A stretch of 64,000 nucleotides of DNA from Peribolospora baueri (taxonomy: Eukaryota > Basidiomycota > Peribolosporomycetes > Peribolosporales > Peribolosporaceae). Under the pieces are notes generated by a model. The model saw only the letters and a program-made list of their open reading frames with translations. It was not told where the DNA came from and did not search any database. The DNA lies in assembly GCA_029717555.1 (NCBI GenBank), contig JAMDHS010000037.1, positions 1-64,000 on the forward strand, written 5' to 3'. Of the stretch, positions 47,396 through 59,640 are shown in pieces; the stretch's first letter is position 1, and the number at the start of each line of letters is the position of its first letter. Both the position numbers and the translations under genes were made by a program.

Positions 47396-47525
47396 CGGAT
47401 CGTCCAGCGCGGACACGGTCAGCGTCAAGGCGGTGTTCGTCGGACGTGGAGGGCTTCTTGAAGATGGCGGCCAAGCTCGAGCCGACCGAGCGGCCGATGG
47501 CCGAAGGAGGGTGGGGGCAGTTCAT
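44793..47525 (-). CDS. Alpha-arrestin (ubiquitin-ligase adaptor)
   Basis: Two exons (47525-46200 and 46121-44793) join in phase to 884 residues. The N-terminal 280 residues are disordered, with a run of eleven serines and many S/T-P sites. The arrestin N domain begins near RYPTCRLSVSFSAPG, with FFPGQRVDALVTLNVLS, and continues over the intron (LTPGTYVLPLS then VQIPTQPKLPPSC, a typical arrestin-N strand pair). The arrestin C domain includes HQTVPISLRIIDRPVKPTDLYI. A PPPAY (PPxY) motif lies near the C terminus, the binding site for the WW domains of Rsp5-type ligases. It would select plasma-membrane transporters for ubiquitination and endocytosis. Controlled probably by phosphorylation of the long tail. 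Confidence 0.85.
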
Positions 47526-49586
47526 GGCGAGGGCGAAGAAGCGAGTGTGATGAGCGTCGGGGGCTGGGTACGTCGTCTAGGCGCAGGGTAGGTGTCGTCG
47601 GACCGGCTTGGGATGGGGTCACCGACCAGCGGGCAACCTGGTTCTTATACGCGGAGGGGGAGGCCGATGCCGGAGTGGAGGCGGACGAGGGACCTTGCCC
47701 TGCCGCCGCGTTCCTGGGGCCTGAAGGGCAGGAGGCAAGAGGCAAGGGGGCGGGGATGGTGTACGAGGCGTCGGTGTCAACGAAGGCTCCAGCGATCTGT
47801 CGTGGGCGTCCGAGTTTGAGCAAGGGGAAGGCGGGCGGACCTGCCGTTCCGGGAAGACAGGGGAGCAGTGAAGGAGAAAAGGGTTAGAAGAGGGGGAGAT
47901 ATGAAGGAGAAATGTGTGAAGACGGGGAGATAGAAGATGAGGGGGTATAGCGTCCCTGGCCGGCGGCTGCGACGGTGAGAAGAAAGGAGGGCGATGACGA
48001 GGGAGGTGGGAAGAGGGTGAGCGGAGGGACAATGAACGACGGAACGGGTTGGGGTTCAGACGCAGCAGCGTTCACGTTCGCCGGCCATTGTCATATTTGC
48101 CTTTGCTCGGGCCGAGTCGACACGATTACAGTCCAAGCCTTCCTTTCTTCCTTTATCCCTTGCCATGGGGGTCAAGAAGAGAAGGAACAAAGACACGCAG
48201 CCGTCGTCCGTCTTTTCTTTCTCTCTTCCCATCCATGCCCCTCGTCCGCCGCGTGCCGCAGCAACCCCTCGGATCTCGACTCGACTCACCACCAGCGCAA
48301 ACTCGACCCGGATGGTTATTGCTTGCTCAATTTGGACGGGCTAAAAAGTCAAGTCCGAGTTTTGAGTCCGGGCCGTCGGACAGATGATCTTCAGGACGCT
48401 TCGAGCAAGTGGCCGGCCGGGTGGTGACCGGCGCAGGGGTCCGCTCAGGAACCCGATCCAAGTAAGGGCAAGGGGTTAGGGCGGGATGCGGGGGGGGCGC
48501 GAGCGAGCCTCGGGGACGGCTGCGGCGATCGGGCGAGGAGGGCTGGCTGGCTTGCGGGCAGGCTGGCGGGCGGGCGGTTAGTTATTAGCTGTCTGCGCAA
48601 GGTTCGAACAAGGCACGTTGGTTGCGTGAATGCCAGGCAGGGCATGAGGCGTAAAGAGGGACCAGGGCGTGACGCAAGGGGGATTGAGGTTTGAACGACG
48701 ATCGTCCGCGACGGAGGGCGCCCGTTTTGTACGAGTCGAGCATCCGGCGAAGCCAGAGCAGGCCAGGCGAGAGGAGAGAATACGAAATACACGGAGCTAG
48801 ACGCAAAGGATGGACGGATGGAGGCAGAGGCCGCCTCGCCCGCCCCAGCCTCAGCCCCCTAGTCCACTCCCACGTCGTCACCAAGCACGACGAGATGGCA
48901 CAAGGGATGATGAGCGAGCGGCAGGACGAGCAGGGATCGCCCACGTCCATCGCTCTAGCTTTGCACATGAAACGACATAACCCCGCATGTAATGCGCATC
49001 ATATATGATGGCAACATGCACGCTGCGCCCTGTCGACAGCCACTCTCTCGTTGTTGTCTTTTTTTTTCCTCTTTTCTGCCTTGCTCTCCCTTCCCGCGTC
49101 CTCGCACGCCGCACTCCCTACCTCTTCCTCCGCCACGGGCACGGGCATCATTCATTCTGTGGACGGAGGGAACGGAAGTTGTTTGTTCTCGATTTCCCCA
49201 CCTCGGGTCTAGTTGCGCTGGGAAGGGGGATGGCATGGGACGGACGGGATGAGGAGGAGGGGATTATAAGCACTAGCTAATAATTAGTCAGGCGGAACGA
49301 GGTCGAACGACATGGCAACCGCCGCTGGGCTGGGACATCGCTCCGCTCGGCTCGGACGTCGCTCGGCCCCGGAATGGGCAGGGCAAGCAAGGCGGGCCAA
49401 GGCACCGAGACGGGGCACAGCAAAATATTTCCCCCACTCGCCACCAAATTGGCCTCGGTCCGCTCGTCGCTTCGGCCACCCACAGAACGAAACGAAACGC
49501 CTTCCTCTCTACACGCCTCTCCATCTCCCTCGCGCTCAAGCCGCCTTTTCACGCATTCCTCGACTCCACAGACGCCCGAAGCCCCT
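47526..49586. promoter_or_regulatory. Long purine/pyrimidine-biased arrestin upstream region
   Basis: About 2 kb between the arrestin start and the F-box stop. The plus strand is strongly purine-rich between about 47650 and 48010 (pyrimidine-rich in the transcribed sense), which suits a long 5' leader or promoter. Open frames in it are low-complexity Ser/Pro or Arg products and are rejected. A telomere-like GGGGTTAGGGCGGG occurs near 48474. Confidence 0.5.
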
Positions 49587-51526
49587 TCAGCCCCACCATG
49601 CTCCATCATCATCATCGACGCAGATCGCCCGGGGCCCGATCGGCTCCTCGACGAAAGACACGGTGCGGTCTATGAATATCCGCACGCCATCCACAGCGCT
49701 CGTCATAAAGTTCCTTTCAAAGCCCACGGCCTCCAAAGAGGGACATGAGTCGGAGAAAACTTGGGCCACCCGTGTTCTGGGCACGCCCGGAAAAGTCAAG
49801 GCGCCTCCCAGGTAAAGAGATCGCAGCCAAGGGAAGTTGCCTTTGCCCAGGGCCGAGGCGAAGGTACGGATGGACTGAGAGGACACCAACGTTTCGGTCA
49901 GGCACGCACGACTGAGATGGACACCAAGGGGCCCGTCAGGCCCTCCTACGCCGGCCATCCGCTCTCAAACACTCACCAGTGCGCCGTCGACGTATTTCAC
50001 CCTTCCCCACAGTTCCAGCTCTTCCAGATGAGGGCACGCCCGGGCAATGCTCCGGAGGAACGAGACGTCCACCTGTCGCGATCCGCCGTGCGGCCACAGC
50101 ATGTCCCCCCTACCGCTGGGCTCCTCTTCCGGATCTCGATACGCCTCGCCGTCCCCCTCCCCAATCTCCTGGGAGTGGACGATGATCCCGAGGCTTCGAA
50201 GCGACGGCAGGCCGAATCCAAGTGGCTCCCCGTGCTCGCCAAAGGGGGCGTTGCGAAGTAATTCGATGGCTTGTGCATTCAAAGAGGAGACGAGGTCGAG
50301 CCGTACGAGGTTCGTACTCGTCCGCATCACACGCCGAGCATCATCGACTTCTCCCTGTGCGAGTGCGAGCGAATGGAAGGTAGCTTGAGCGAGAGAATCG
50401 CATCATGAGCGAAGTGGCATCAGAAAACTCACGACGAAGCGGCGAAGGGATCGAAATGGATTCTTCCCGGTGTGACGCAAAAGGTCACTCAAGTCTGAGT
50501 TATCGCCAAAATCCAATACCTCCAATCTCTCCAAGCTGTTCCAAAACTCCTTTGTCTGCTCTGCCCGCTTCCGGTCGTTGGTTTCGATGTTCCCTTTGAA
50601 TCCGTTCAGAGAGAGCACTCGCAAGTTGGGAAGGCGCAAAGAAAGGAGACCGCCCGGTGCAAATACGTCCAAATAATCCGCAGTGCCGTATGTGCCTTCG
50701 TTCGCAAAGTGGATACGCAGGATACGTAACTTGTCGCATGAGATGTTCGAATAGAGGCGGGAAAGATCAGGCATCGGCCCGCCCTCTACTGGGAGGCGAG
50801 ATCGGACGGTGAAACAGCACACGGCTGCCAGTGAGCCAGCGTTCGAGGGCACGAGCACGAGACGAGGCATCAACTCACCTCTGTGCTCGTAGCGTTCCCA
50901 TCCTCGAATGGAGATCCCCTCCAGCCCCTAAAGGACAACGGACAGCGGTCAACGTAGCTCCACAGATGCCGGCCTCTGTCTCTCACCTCGCAGTCAAACA
51001 GCCCGCTTGTTTCGAACCAACGATCGCTAGTGTCGTCCCAGGCCCCCACATCCACCTCTTTCAACTCTGAGCACTTCTCCCTCAGCAATCGCCACTGCTT
51101 CGGAGAACACACGTCCTCGATAAAGTGATCAAGCGACAAACTGGCAAGGCGCGAGAGTGCGCCCTGGCCGATGAGCCGGAGGAGGGCGTCTCTGCACTCG
51201 GAGTAACGGGGGTCCGTGAACACCAAGCCCGTGACGCGCAGACGCCGAACGACCGTACCGACCGGAGCGCTCCCTCTGTCCGTTCCTTCAGCCGCCTCCT
51301 CGTTCCCCCCTCTCCGGCGTTCCAGCTTGCCCAGCAAGTCAGCGAGCTCCGCCGTCCTCCGCACCCGAATATCTCGATAGAGAAAGTCGGGGACGATGAC
51401 TCGCTCCAGACGACGGCACGTCAGGGCGACGGCGAGCAGATCTCGAGGGCGGCGGAGGTGTTCTGCGATCGAAGCGATCAGCTCGGCCGGAAGGCGATTA
51501 AGGTACGGAGATGGTTCCGCTGTCAT
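49587..51526 (-). CDS. F-box / leucine-rich-repeat-like protein
   Basis: The first exon runs 51526-50987; later borders are not all fixed, the stop is at 49587-49589. The F-box lies at the N terminus: LNRLPAELIASIAEHLRRP, DLLAVALTCRRLERVIVPDF, YRDIRVR. Repeated leucine-rich strands follow: LRRLRVTGLVF, LRILRIHFANEGTYG, LRLPNLRVLSLNGFKG, LERLEVLDFGDNSDL, LVRLDLVSSLNAQAIELL, CPHLEELELWGRVKY and LRSLYLGGALTFPGVP. It should bind Skp1 through the F-box and present a substrate to an SCF ubiquitin ligase. An ATG upstream of 51526 is not needed because the F-box begins within ten residues of this one. Substrate unknown. It does not belong to the metabolic islands. Confidence 0.8.
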
Positions 51527-51907
51527 TGTCCCCGCGGAGCAGAGAGAAACGTCGTGAATGATCCTTTTTTGTTGGGTGCTTGCTGGTATTCTTCTGCTGA
51601 GCCGCCCTGCTGCCGCAAGGCAGTGACGACCATGAACTCCGGCAACTCGGCGATAGCGCTCTCGGCGTGCCCGTATCGCGAATAGGTCCGGGAAACTCCG
51701 CCACCGCACATCTATCTCCCCGACCAGAGCCAAGCGGCGGACATGAAGGCTGCTCTGATCAAGTCATCCTAGCTACAGGGCCGGCACATCCGAGAGAAAC
51801 CAGATAGAAGCACGTTCTTCGGCAATGTAGGCCAATCCGTCCCGCGCCCACCCGATCACCCCACACCGCGCATTCACACGACCTCCCTCACCACCAACCG
51901 GTAGCAG

Positions 51908-52814
51908 CTACGCCCGCTCTCCGGCGGTCCATTGCCCCACCAGACCCCTCAACCAGGCCGCCTCCTTCTCCATCTCCTCGGCGCTCCGCGGCTTGCGAGC
52001 CTCGTCCGCGTCCACCCTGACCGCGCCCTTCGGACCGTCGTTCATCTCCGGCGGCGGCGGCGGCGTGGGCTGAGAGACGGAGGAATCTGGGGCAGAGAAG
52101 GCGTCAATGTGGCTGTATATCTGGAAGGAGAAGGGGACGTCTGGTCAGCGAAGCCGTGTCGGCGGATTGTGGAAATGAATGAGCGCACCTTGTCCTTGGG
52201 CTCAAAGTCGCCCTCGCGCCTTGGGAAGACGTGCACGTGGAAGTGCGGCACGGTCTGACCGGCTACCGTCCCGTCCTGCTCGTCGACGACCGGAAGACGG
52301 AGAGAGTGAACGGACGGGCACGAGCTGAGCTCTCCGGTCTGCGAGAGGGACGTCGCGGCCGGGGACGGCGGGCCGGCGAACACCTGTACCCACCTGCACG
52401 GCGATGGTCAACCCCTCCGCGCCATACGCCTTCTCCACGACCTTGCCCACTTGCTGTGCGGCGCTGAAGACCGCCGACACTTCCTCCGGCGACAGGTCGG
52501 CGAAACGCAAGACGCGGCGGCGGGAGAGGACGAGTACGTCTTGTCAAACAAAGGCAGCGAGAGGGAGGTAGCAAAATGAGTTTCTGGGACACCTGGAAGG
52601 AAAGGCGGCGCGATTGCACTTGCGCTCGGCACTCACGACCGGGAACGATCGGCTTAAGGTTGACGATGGCGGCAGCGTGCGGGCAGAGGTAGAATGTCTG
52701 ACGGGTGACGTCGAAGGCGCCGAAGGCCACCTTCGCCGACGGCGGCGACGACGACGACGACGACATGAGTCGGCGGTGGGCAAAGGGAGCGACGGAGGAG
52801 AAGACGCGGAGCAT
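51908..52814 (-). CDS. HIT-family hydrolase, Fhit/Hnt2 type
   Basis: Four exons (52814-52637, 52539-52394, 52275-52189, 52120-51908) join in phase to 207 residues. The N-terminal 15 residues are Arg/Ser-rich. The HIT core: [66 protein letters not shown] and [15 protein letters not shown], which is the His-x-His-x-His-xx triad with the catalytic middle histidine. A second helix and a C-terminal [16 protein letters not shown] match bis(5'-adenosyl)-triphosphatases such as yeast Hnt2 and human FHIT, which split Ap3A to AMP and ADP. The spacer between core and C terminus has a proline run. The start of the ORF may serve as a mitochondrial presequence, with an internal Met at residue 17 as an alternative cytosolic start. 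Confidence 0.93.
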
Positions 52815-53046
52815 GAATGTTCGGTGGTCGTCGAGGCTCGCGTCATTCAGCGGCGGTAATAATGGCTGCGGTTATAATAGCAGATAAATGTCGATCGCTC
52901 GTCTCGTTCATCTCTCTCTCTCTCTCTCGCTTGCTACATCGTCGCTCTCTCGCGGCTGCGATTGATATCACACGTTACAGCGGTGGAATCGTCCAGAAAT
53001 ACATGGATTGAACAGGGAATAGATAGGCAGCGGGTGGAGACCCGCC
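52815..53046. other. HIT gene promoter with CT microsatellite
   Basis: A (TC) run at about 52910-52929 lies upstream of the HIT start. The region also holds the 3' end of the zinc-finger gene. Confidence 0.6.
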
Positions 53047-56000
53047 TCAGAAGACCACCGCCGGATCAACGCTCGTGCTCGCGCTCAACAGCCCGGCGGC
53101 GGTGGCGGACGGAATGGATGATGAAGAGGAGGACATGGAAACCGAGTCCGTACGCCCTCGTTGTCGTTGACCTTGATCTTGACCTCGAGCTTGGCCCAGG
53201 CCACGCCCTCGACCTCGACCTTGGGCCTCGGCCAAGGGTGGGCCGCCGTGCGTCTTGAGATGCCTGCTAACCTGGTCCGGGCGGCTGAAGCGCTTCTCGC
53301 AGCCTGGGTGAGGACAAGCAAATGGCCTTTCACCGGTATGGGTTCGCATCTTCCAAGGAGAATGCAAAGGGGAGAAATCGCAGGCAAGCGAGAAACGAAA
53401 TCGCAACCGACGCCGCGGCACGGAGGAGGAAGACAACGACAGCGTAGGTTAAGTCAGGTCAGCTCGTTCCACGACGCAGGGGCTGGCACGTCGTCCCCAC
53501 TCACGTGTTTGGTCAAGTTACTGCTCTCGCTAAACGCCTTTCCGCAACCTGGACGCCTGCAGATAAACGGCTTGTCCCCTGCGTCAAAAAAGTGCAAAGG
53601 GAAAAAGGAAGACGAGACACGCTTTTAGACAAGACTGGACCCGGCCCTCGCAAGCGTCCTCGCGCTCTCACCGCTGTGCACCCTCTTGTGGATCGTGAGC
53701 GCTCCAGCGATGGCAAAGGCCTTGCCGCACCCGGGGTGATCGCAAACGTACGGTCTCTCATTCGTGTGCGTCCGGAGATGCTGCGCGAGCGTATTGGGCT
53801 CTGCGAATCGCTTGTCGCAGCCCGGGTGAGGACAGCGGTGTGGACGATCGCCGGTGTGGGCCATGATGTGCCGCATTACCTTTTGTCGCTGCGCGAACCC
53901 GCCTTTGCCTTTCTTTTTTGCACCTCCTTCCCCCTCTTCCCCCTTTTCACCGTCCTCATCTCGCCGCCCTTTACCGTGCCGATCACACCCTTCCCACCAG
54001 CACTCGTACCAAGCCTTGCCATGCCCGACGTGATCCTCGCTGACGTGCTCCGTCAGGTTGGCTGACGTGGAAAAGACAAGGGAGCAGCCTCTCCACCGAC
54101 ACTGGTGACGTTCCGTTGCGTCCGTCGTGCTCCCTGCCGCTGGGGCCGCGTAAGGTGCCCTCGCGCCGACTTTAGAAAGAGAGGAAGAGCGCGCGGCACC
54201 ATCGGAAGAAACCGCAGCGGCGGAAGGATGGAAGGATGTGTTGAGCACCGACGCGAGGGACCCCTCTCCTCCATCGGCCCCGGCCCCTAGGTGCCCCAGA
54301 TGCTGGGTAAGCAAGTGGTTCAACCCAGCAAAAGGGTCTCCGCAATCGTCCCACTGACACACGTTCACATTCGCCATTGTGGGTGCGCCGGCGGAAGAGA
54401 CGTCCACAGCAGCTCGAAGGGTTCCAGCCTGCGCTCGGGCTTGCCCTTGCGAGCCGACAGACTGGGATACTGGCCAGCCTTGCGTGGGGACGGATGTGGA
54501 CGAGGACCAGAGATGCTGGGCGTTAACGTGCCCGATGAGCGCCTCCATGCTGTCGAACGTCGCGCGGCAGGCGGACCAGTGGCAACTGAACGTCTGCGGC
54601 TCCGACTGCGAGCGAGATTTGCCGTCGGTGGAGGCGATCTGACGGAGTGTCGGCGCCTCAGATATGGCCGGTGAAGAGTGCTGGCCGTTACCGGCTTCCG
54701 TCGTGGCCAGCGTCGTCTGCGACGCATGGTTGCCGACGCCATCTCCGCAAGCGCGTCCGCTGGAATCACACACGGCGCAAGACGATTCGCCGATGGAGGA
54801 CGTGGCCGAAGTGGAAGGGGTGGGCTGCACCGTAGCCTGCGCAAACGAAGCGCACGAGTGGCATAGCATCGCGTCCGCGCAGCAACAGCAGTCCAGCTGA
54901 AGGGAAGCGAGCGACAGAGGGCGAAATCAAGATGATGTTAATTTCAAATTTCCAGAACCACGGGCGAGTCAGACGGCGTGGCGACTGTGAACGGAAGGAC
55001 GAGAGAAGGATAGCAGTACGCACCAACTCCTGCAAGCTAGAGTAGATCCTCCCATCGTTGCCCGACTCGACGCCAGGCTCGCCGATCTTTTCTTCGCGAT
55101 GACCGGGCCAAGCTGACGGCGCCATCGAGGTCGACAAGGTCGTCTCGTTCGTCCCGTCGCAAACGGTGCACGTGCCTCCGGCGGAGAGGACAGAGCCGGT
55201 GTCAGGCGTGCCGTCGCTTTCGGCGGGCGGGGACGAAGAAAAGCGTTGGGACGACGTTGGAGACGACTCGTCTGCGCCTGCACTCGCGGCCATGTCCGGG
55301 CCATCACGAACCATCGCCGTCGTCGTCGGCTGTCCCGCAGACGCAGGAAAGGCGGCCATCGAGAAAGGGGAGAGCCCGGGAGGAGGAGGGATATTGAAGG
55401 CGGGAAGGGTCCAAGCATCGCAAAAGGAGACGCACGTTTGCAACGTCCCTTCGCACGTAGGAGCCAGGAATCCCGCCGAATTGGTGATCGATGTCGCGAA
55501 GCCGTTACGGCCGTTCCTAGAGACATTCTTCGTCGAGCTGGAGCCCGAAACGATCGGGGACTCGCGCGGGCGAGCGTCGTCTGCGGCCATGGGCTCGACA
55601 ATACATCTATCGTCCGCGCAAGGTTGACCGACGACTAGGTTCCACGGACTGTGTGCAGGATTGGAGCTGGACATGGAACCACCTCCGAGGAAGCGCCAGG
55701 CGTCGGAGTAGAGATCGACGGAGGAAGAGGTGGGAAAGGTGCAAGAGGTGGGAACGGCGGTGGAAGCGGCGGCGAAAGCGTCATTACAGGGGCTGTGGTC
55801 GATGTCGCAGGGCGGCTGGTCGCAGCTCTCGTCTGTGCACGGTATGGCCGAGGCCGTCATCGTCGGGAGAACTGCCGGAAGCGCCGCTGTTGATCCGGAC
55901 AGTGCGTGCTGTAGAGGAGGGGCGCAGGAGAGCGCATCGCAGGAGACGAAGTCTGGCAATGTGGTGAGCACGGTGGGCCGAGCGTCCGACAGTCTCTGTC

Positions 56001-56085
56001 GTGAAGATGCCTGGGGAGAGGACGAGCGCGAAAGGCGGCCTGACTGGGCGAGTTTGCGCTTGCGACTGGTTCTGATCTCTTCCAT
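53047..56085 (-). CDS. Zap1-like zinc-responsive C2H2 transcription factor
   Basis: Four exons (56085-55024, 54896-53672, 53578-53505, 53349-53047) join in phase to 887 residues. The N-terminal half is Ser/Pro-rich with cysteine clusters (CTDESCDQPPC, GTCTVC, LDCCCCADAMLCHSC). Seven or so C2H2 fingers fill about residues 455-830: FSCHWSACRATFDSMEALI, NVCQWDDCGDPFAGLNHLL, HQCRWRGCSLVFSTSANLT, YECWWEGC with RQKVMRHIMAHTGDRPHRC, then fingers ending HLRTHTNERPYVC, ICRRPGCGKAFSESSNLTK and FACPHPGCEKRF. The paired early fingers and the RQKVxRH linker match yeast Zap1, which senses zinc through activation-domain fingers and drives zinc-uptake genes. Function as zinc regulator is inferred from this order of fingers. 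An Arg/Gly/Gln-rich tail follows the last finger. Confidence 0.85.
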
Positions 56086-57343
56086 CCTGTCGCACGAACA
56101 ACAGCAGTCGATGTGTGCGACGAGGCGACGAACGTCAAGACGGAGGGGCGAGGAAGACGACGGAGGGACGAGGATAAAGACGGAAGGGCGAGGGAAAAGA
56201 AGAGGACGCAGGCGCAGGAACGAGCGCTGGTCGGGGCAAAACGGTCAGGGAAGACGAGGGGGCGATGACAGGTGGGAGAGGAGGGGAGAGAGAGGAGGAC
56301 GAGCCGGCAACGGGGAAGCAGTGGGACAGGGCCCGAATCGGCGGCGGCATTCGTCGGCCACTACGTGCATGTAGCTCGATTCGGTCTAGGACGTGCCCAC
56401 TGCCGCGTCTGTGCGGCGGTGGTGGATGGAGATGAGCGAGACGCCGAGGAAGGAGACTCAGGGCGGGCGACCGAAGGCGAGCCGGCTGATCCGATCCGAT
56501 CTGATCTCTCTCTCCCACGTACTGGCCTGGCGGAGTGGGAGGAGGGAGGAGGAAGGAGGAAGGGGAGGGGGAAAGAGAAGCGGCGATCAATCAATCAGTC
56601 AGTCGGTCAGTACGACGACGTCCGCCAAGGCCAGGAGGGAAGGGGGCGCTAGTAAGACTACGACGAGGACCGTCGCGGTTACGGCTATCCGTCCGTCGAA
56701 TAACGCCAGCTTAACTGATCAGATAATCGACGTGTCGCCGCAGCAGCACCCTCCCAGTCACCGAGTGTTATGCAAGATCGCTCGCTATAACACTCCAATA
56801 TAGTACAGATACGGACTATACAGGTCCGGTTCTCACGGTCCGACCCGCAGCAGCCAGCGCCCAGCCGTACGACGTCACTCCTCGGGTCGACGCACACAAC
56901 CAGACCGACATGCTTTCGCGCACGAGAACATACTGCATATACATACGTGGCGGCGACGGGCTCGAGCGATGGCAAGACGAGGAATGCGCGCGCCTGCGTG
57001 GTGACAGACGAGAAAGAGGTCGAAACGAATCGAATCGAATCGACCTAAAGGAGGGATCAAAGGGATGATGTGTGAAGCAATAACAGATCGTTGTGCAGAC
57101 TCGGTCGCGAGAAAGACGTGTGTGTGGAGCGCCATGGCGTGGATGCAAGCGATGCAGGGTATGTGGCTGACGTTGATGAATGACGACGATGATCAGACGT
57201 GTCGAGATGGAGGACGGTCCGATATGGAAGCAAGACGTGGTGGTATCGACGAGGCAAGCGAGAAAAAAAATGATCGTCTGACACGGTTGTCGAGGCGTTG
57301 AGGCGTTCGATAGAATCGATTAACGACACCTCGACTGTATTCG
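56086..57343. promoter_or_regulatory. Upstream region of the Zap1-like gene
   Basis: About 1.26 kb with no supported gene. Shows a purine run (about 56540-56583), an imperfect CAGT/CAAT tetranucleotide run (about 56586-56610) and CGAAT pentamers (about 57024-57041). A zinc-response element was looked for by eye and not identified. Confidence 0.5.
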
Positions 57344-59640
57344 TCAATCCGGCTGAGCCTGCACGTCGCCCGGGTTTTCGGACGAGGTGGAGTGGGACGT
57401 TGCCGAGACGGGTGGGGCTGATGGTCGGTCCTTCCCGGACGGCCTTGATCGTCCGTCCGTTTCAGATGTCCACGACGAGTGCTCGCCAGGGATAGCCTCT
57501 CCTCTCTTGTTCGTCCCGTCTCGTGCGGCCGATTCCTCTCCGGATGCATGCCCGTTCGCGCTGGCCGTGTCTCCGTTCGCGGCCGCCTCCTTCGATTCCG
57601 AAGACGAGAGCACCGCTCCGCAGCTGCATCTTTCCGGGTTTCGTTTCTTCTTGCCCTTGACCTTGGCGGGCGACGGCGTTGAAGAGGGGGAGAAGCCGAT
57701 GCCATCCGGTGGAACCACCGGAGGCTTCTTCTTCTTCCCTTTGAGCTTTCCGGCGGGAAGGGGAGTCGCCGACTCGGTCGGATCCCGCCGGTCAGCGTCT
57801 CCCTCTGCGCTGCAGCCCTCCTCATCATCGTGCACTTTGCTCTCTAACAGCCCTCCTCCAGCGGCAGCTTTCGCCGCCCGCTCGCTGGCTCGTTTCCGAC
57901 GGTTAACCACCTTTTTCCGGTTCTTGATCGCACGGAGCAGGAGCGACGGCTCGCCGTAGAACAGCTCGTACTCGCAGAAGATGCAGCACCATTCGTCTGG
58001 GAATAGAGAGCAGGTAGTCGTAGGGTGGTCCAGCCCAGGGGCGGCGCTGGAGTGACCGTTGGCATCGTGGTGATGCGCTGGCTCAGAAGGCAAACGAGAG
58101 GGAGTGTAGTTGGCGCGGTGGTGCACGTTGTTCATCGTCGCCTTCTTCCGGCGCGACAGCTTCGGCGGCGGTGGCGGCCCTCCCCCGTTTTTGCCCGCAC
58201 CGCCTGCCTGCCCTGCCTGCCCTGCCTGCTCTGCCTTGAGACCAGTGACCACGCCGGCGCGTTCTCCCTGCCGCGCACCGGCAGATGATACCTGATCGAT
58301 GCCGTTCACAAGCTTCACCGAGCCTCCGCTCTCCTTCGCCTCATTCTTCAATCGCTGCTGCAGAGCGGCCACTTCGACCTCTAGCGCTTTGACCCGGTCG
58401 GCGGTCGGCGACGAGCACACAAAGGTGAATTCGCCGCTGGGACATTGGACCGATGGCTTGGCTTCGTCCTTGGATGGTGCCGCCTTGGGCTTGCTCGCGG
58501 CCGCGAGAGCCTCCTTGTGCGCTAGATAAGCGCGCGTGGCAGCTTGCTGCTTGCGTTCCGACTTGGACAAACGAGGCTTGGTGCGTACTCGCTGCTCCGC
58601 TTCCGCTCGTCTCTCTTGCTCTGACGCCACCAACGCTGCCGTCGAGTCCATCCGCCGCCGAGACAGCCGAGCACGAACTATGCTGCGATGTGCAGCCAGC
58701 CTTCTCTGGCCTTCGCTGACGTGTGCTCGTCGAGGAAGAGACGTGGCTTTGGCGGCCGCCGGCGCATCTAGGGACCGAGGTGGCTCGGGAACGCCTTCGT
58801 CCCGACAACTGGAATCACAGAAGCCGCCGCACTCGGAGCAGTCCTCATGGCCGTCTCTCGAACAGGTGGACCCGTCCCCGCCCAGGCCCCCGTCGGGCCC
58901 TTGAGCAGAGCTTGACCGGGCGCTCTTCCTCTTTTTCGTATTGCCCGAGTTCTCGAGCCAGTCGACGTAGGTGTAGTCCGCCGCTTCATCCTCCCCTTCC
59001 GATTCTGTCTTTTGGACCAAATTGTAGGCGCCGGACAGGCCGTCCGAATGTCGGCCCGCAAAGGGGAAGCTCTGGAAGGAGAACTTGGCCGAGTCGGAGT
59101 ACGGCGTTTGGAGGGGCTTGGCGGTGCCTAGGGTATAGGGGTCGAGGAGGGGAAAGCGGGAGAGGGCGGTGCCGTGAAGAGAGGGAGAAGCGGGAGAGGT
59201 GTACGAGCTCGCGGTAGACAAATCTACCGAGCTTGTCTTGCTCGACGAATCTGCCGCGTGGCTACCGGAGCTGTCCTGGCTGCTGCCAGAAGTGACGCTG
59301 CCAGTGCCAGTGTATGCGGCCGTCTGCGCCTGAGAACGCACGGCGACGGATGTCGGTAGTGGACAAATCCGCCGCCCTGAAGACAAGTGCGATTTGCGAG
59401 GCAGTTCCTGAGCGAAGACGGGCCGCCACAGAGGGGGCCGGCGGGGCAAGGAGGGTGGGCGACACAGAGGAGGCTGAGTGACGAACGAGAAAGAGAACGC
59501 AGGGCCTGAGAGAAAAAAGGCTCGGAGAGGAGCTGTCTTACCTTGATGGGCCGTCCAGAGACGAGCCAGTGCTGGTGGCCCTCCGAGCTGGGGGACGTCC
59601 CGGAGTCGTCGCAGCGTTCGTCGCCCACGAACGACGTCAT
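57344..59640 (-). CDS. Uncharacterised protein with conserved Cys motif
   Basis: Two exons (59640-59542 and 59407-57344) join in phase to 720 residues. I do not recognise the family. Visible features: a serine-rich first third, a cysteine patch (DCSECGGFCDSSC, about residues 200-213), a basic region with a probable coiled coil (DRVKALEVEVAALQQRLKN), a proline run before KLSRRKKATM, then a compact segment DEWCCIFCEYELFYGEPSLL followed by a strongly basic helix (KNRKKVVNRRKRASERAAK). Two Lys-rich tracts (LKGKKKKPP, VKGKKKR) and CSCG near the C terminus follow. The C-x-x-C segment plus basic helix is the most conserved-looking part and may bind zinc. The Lys/Arg tracts suggest a nuclear location. 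A disordered acidic tail ends the protein. Confidence 0.75.

Noticed and set aside
47619-48075. Pro/Ser-rich open frames upstream of the arrestin gene
   Set aside because: Products of a pyrimidine-rich leader; no conserved segment or splice logic.
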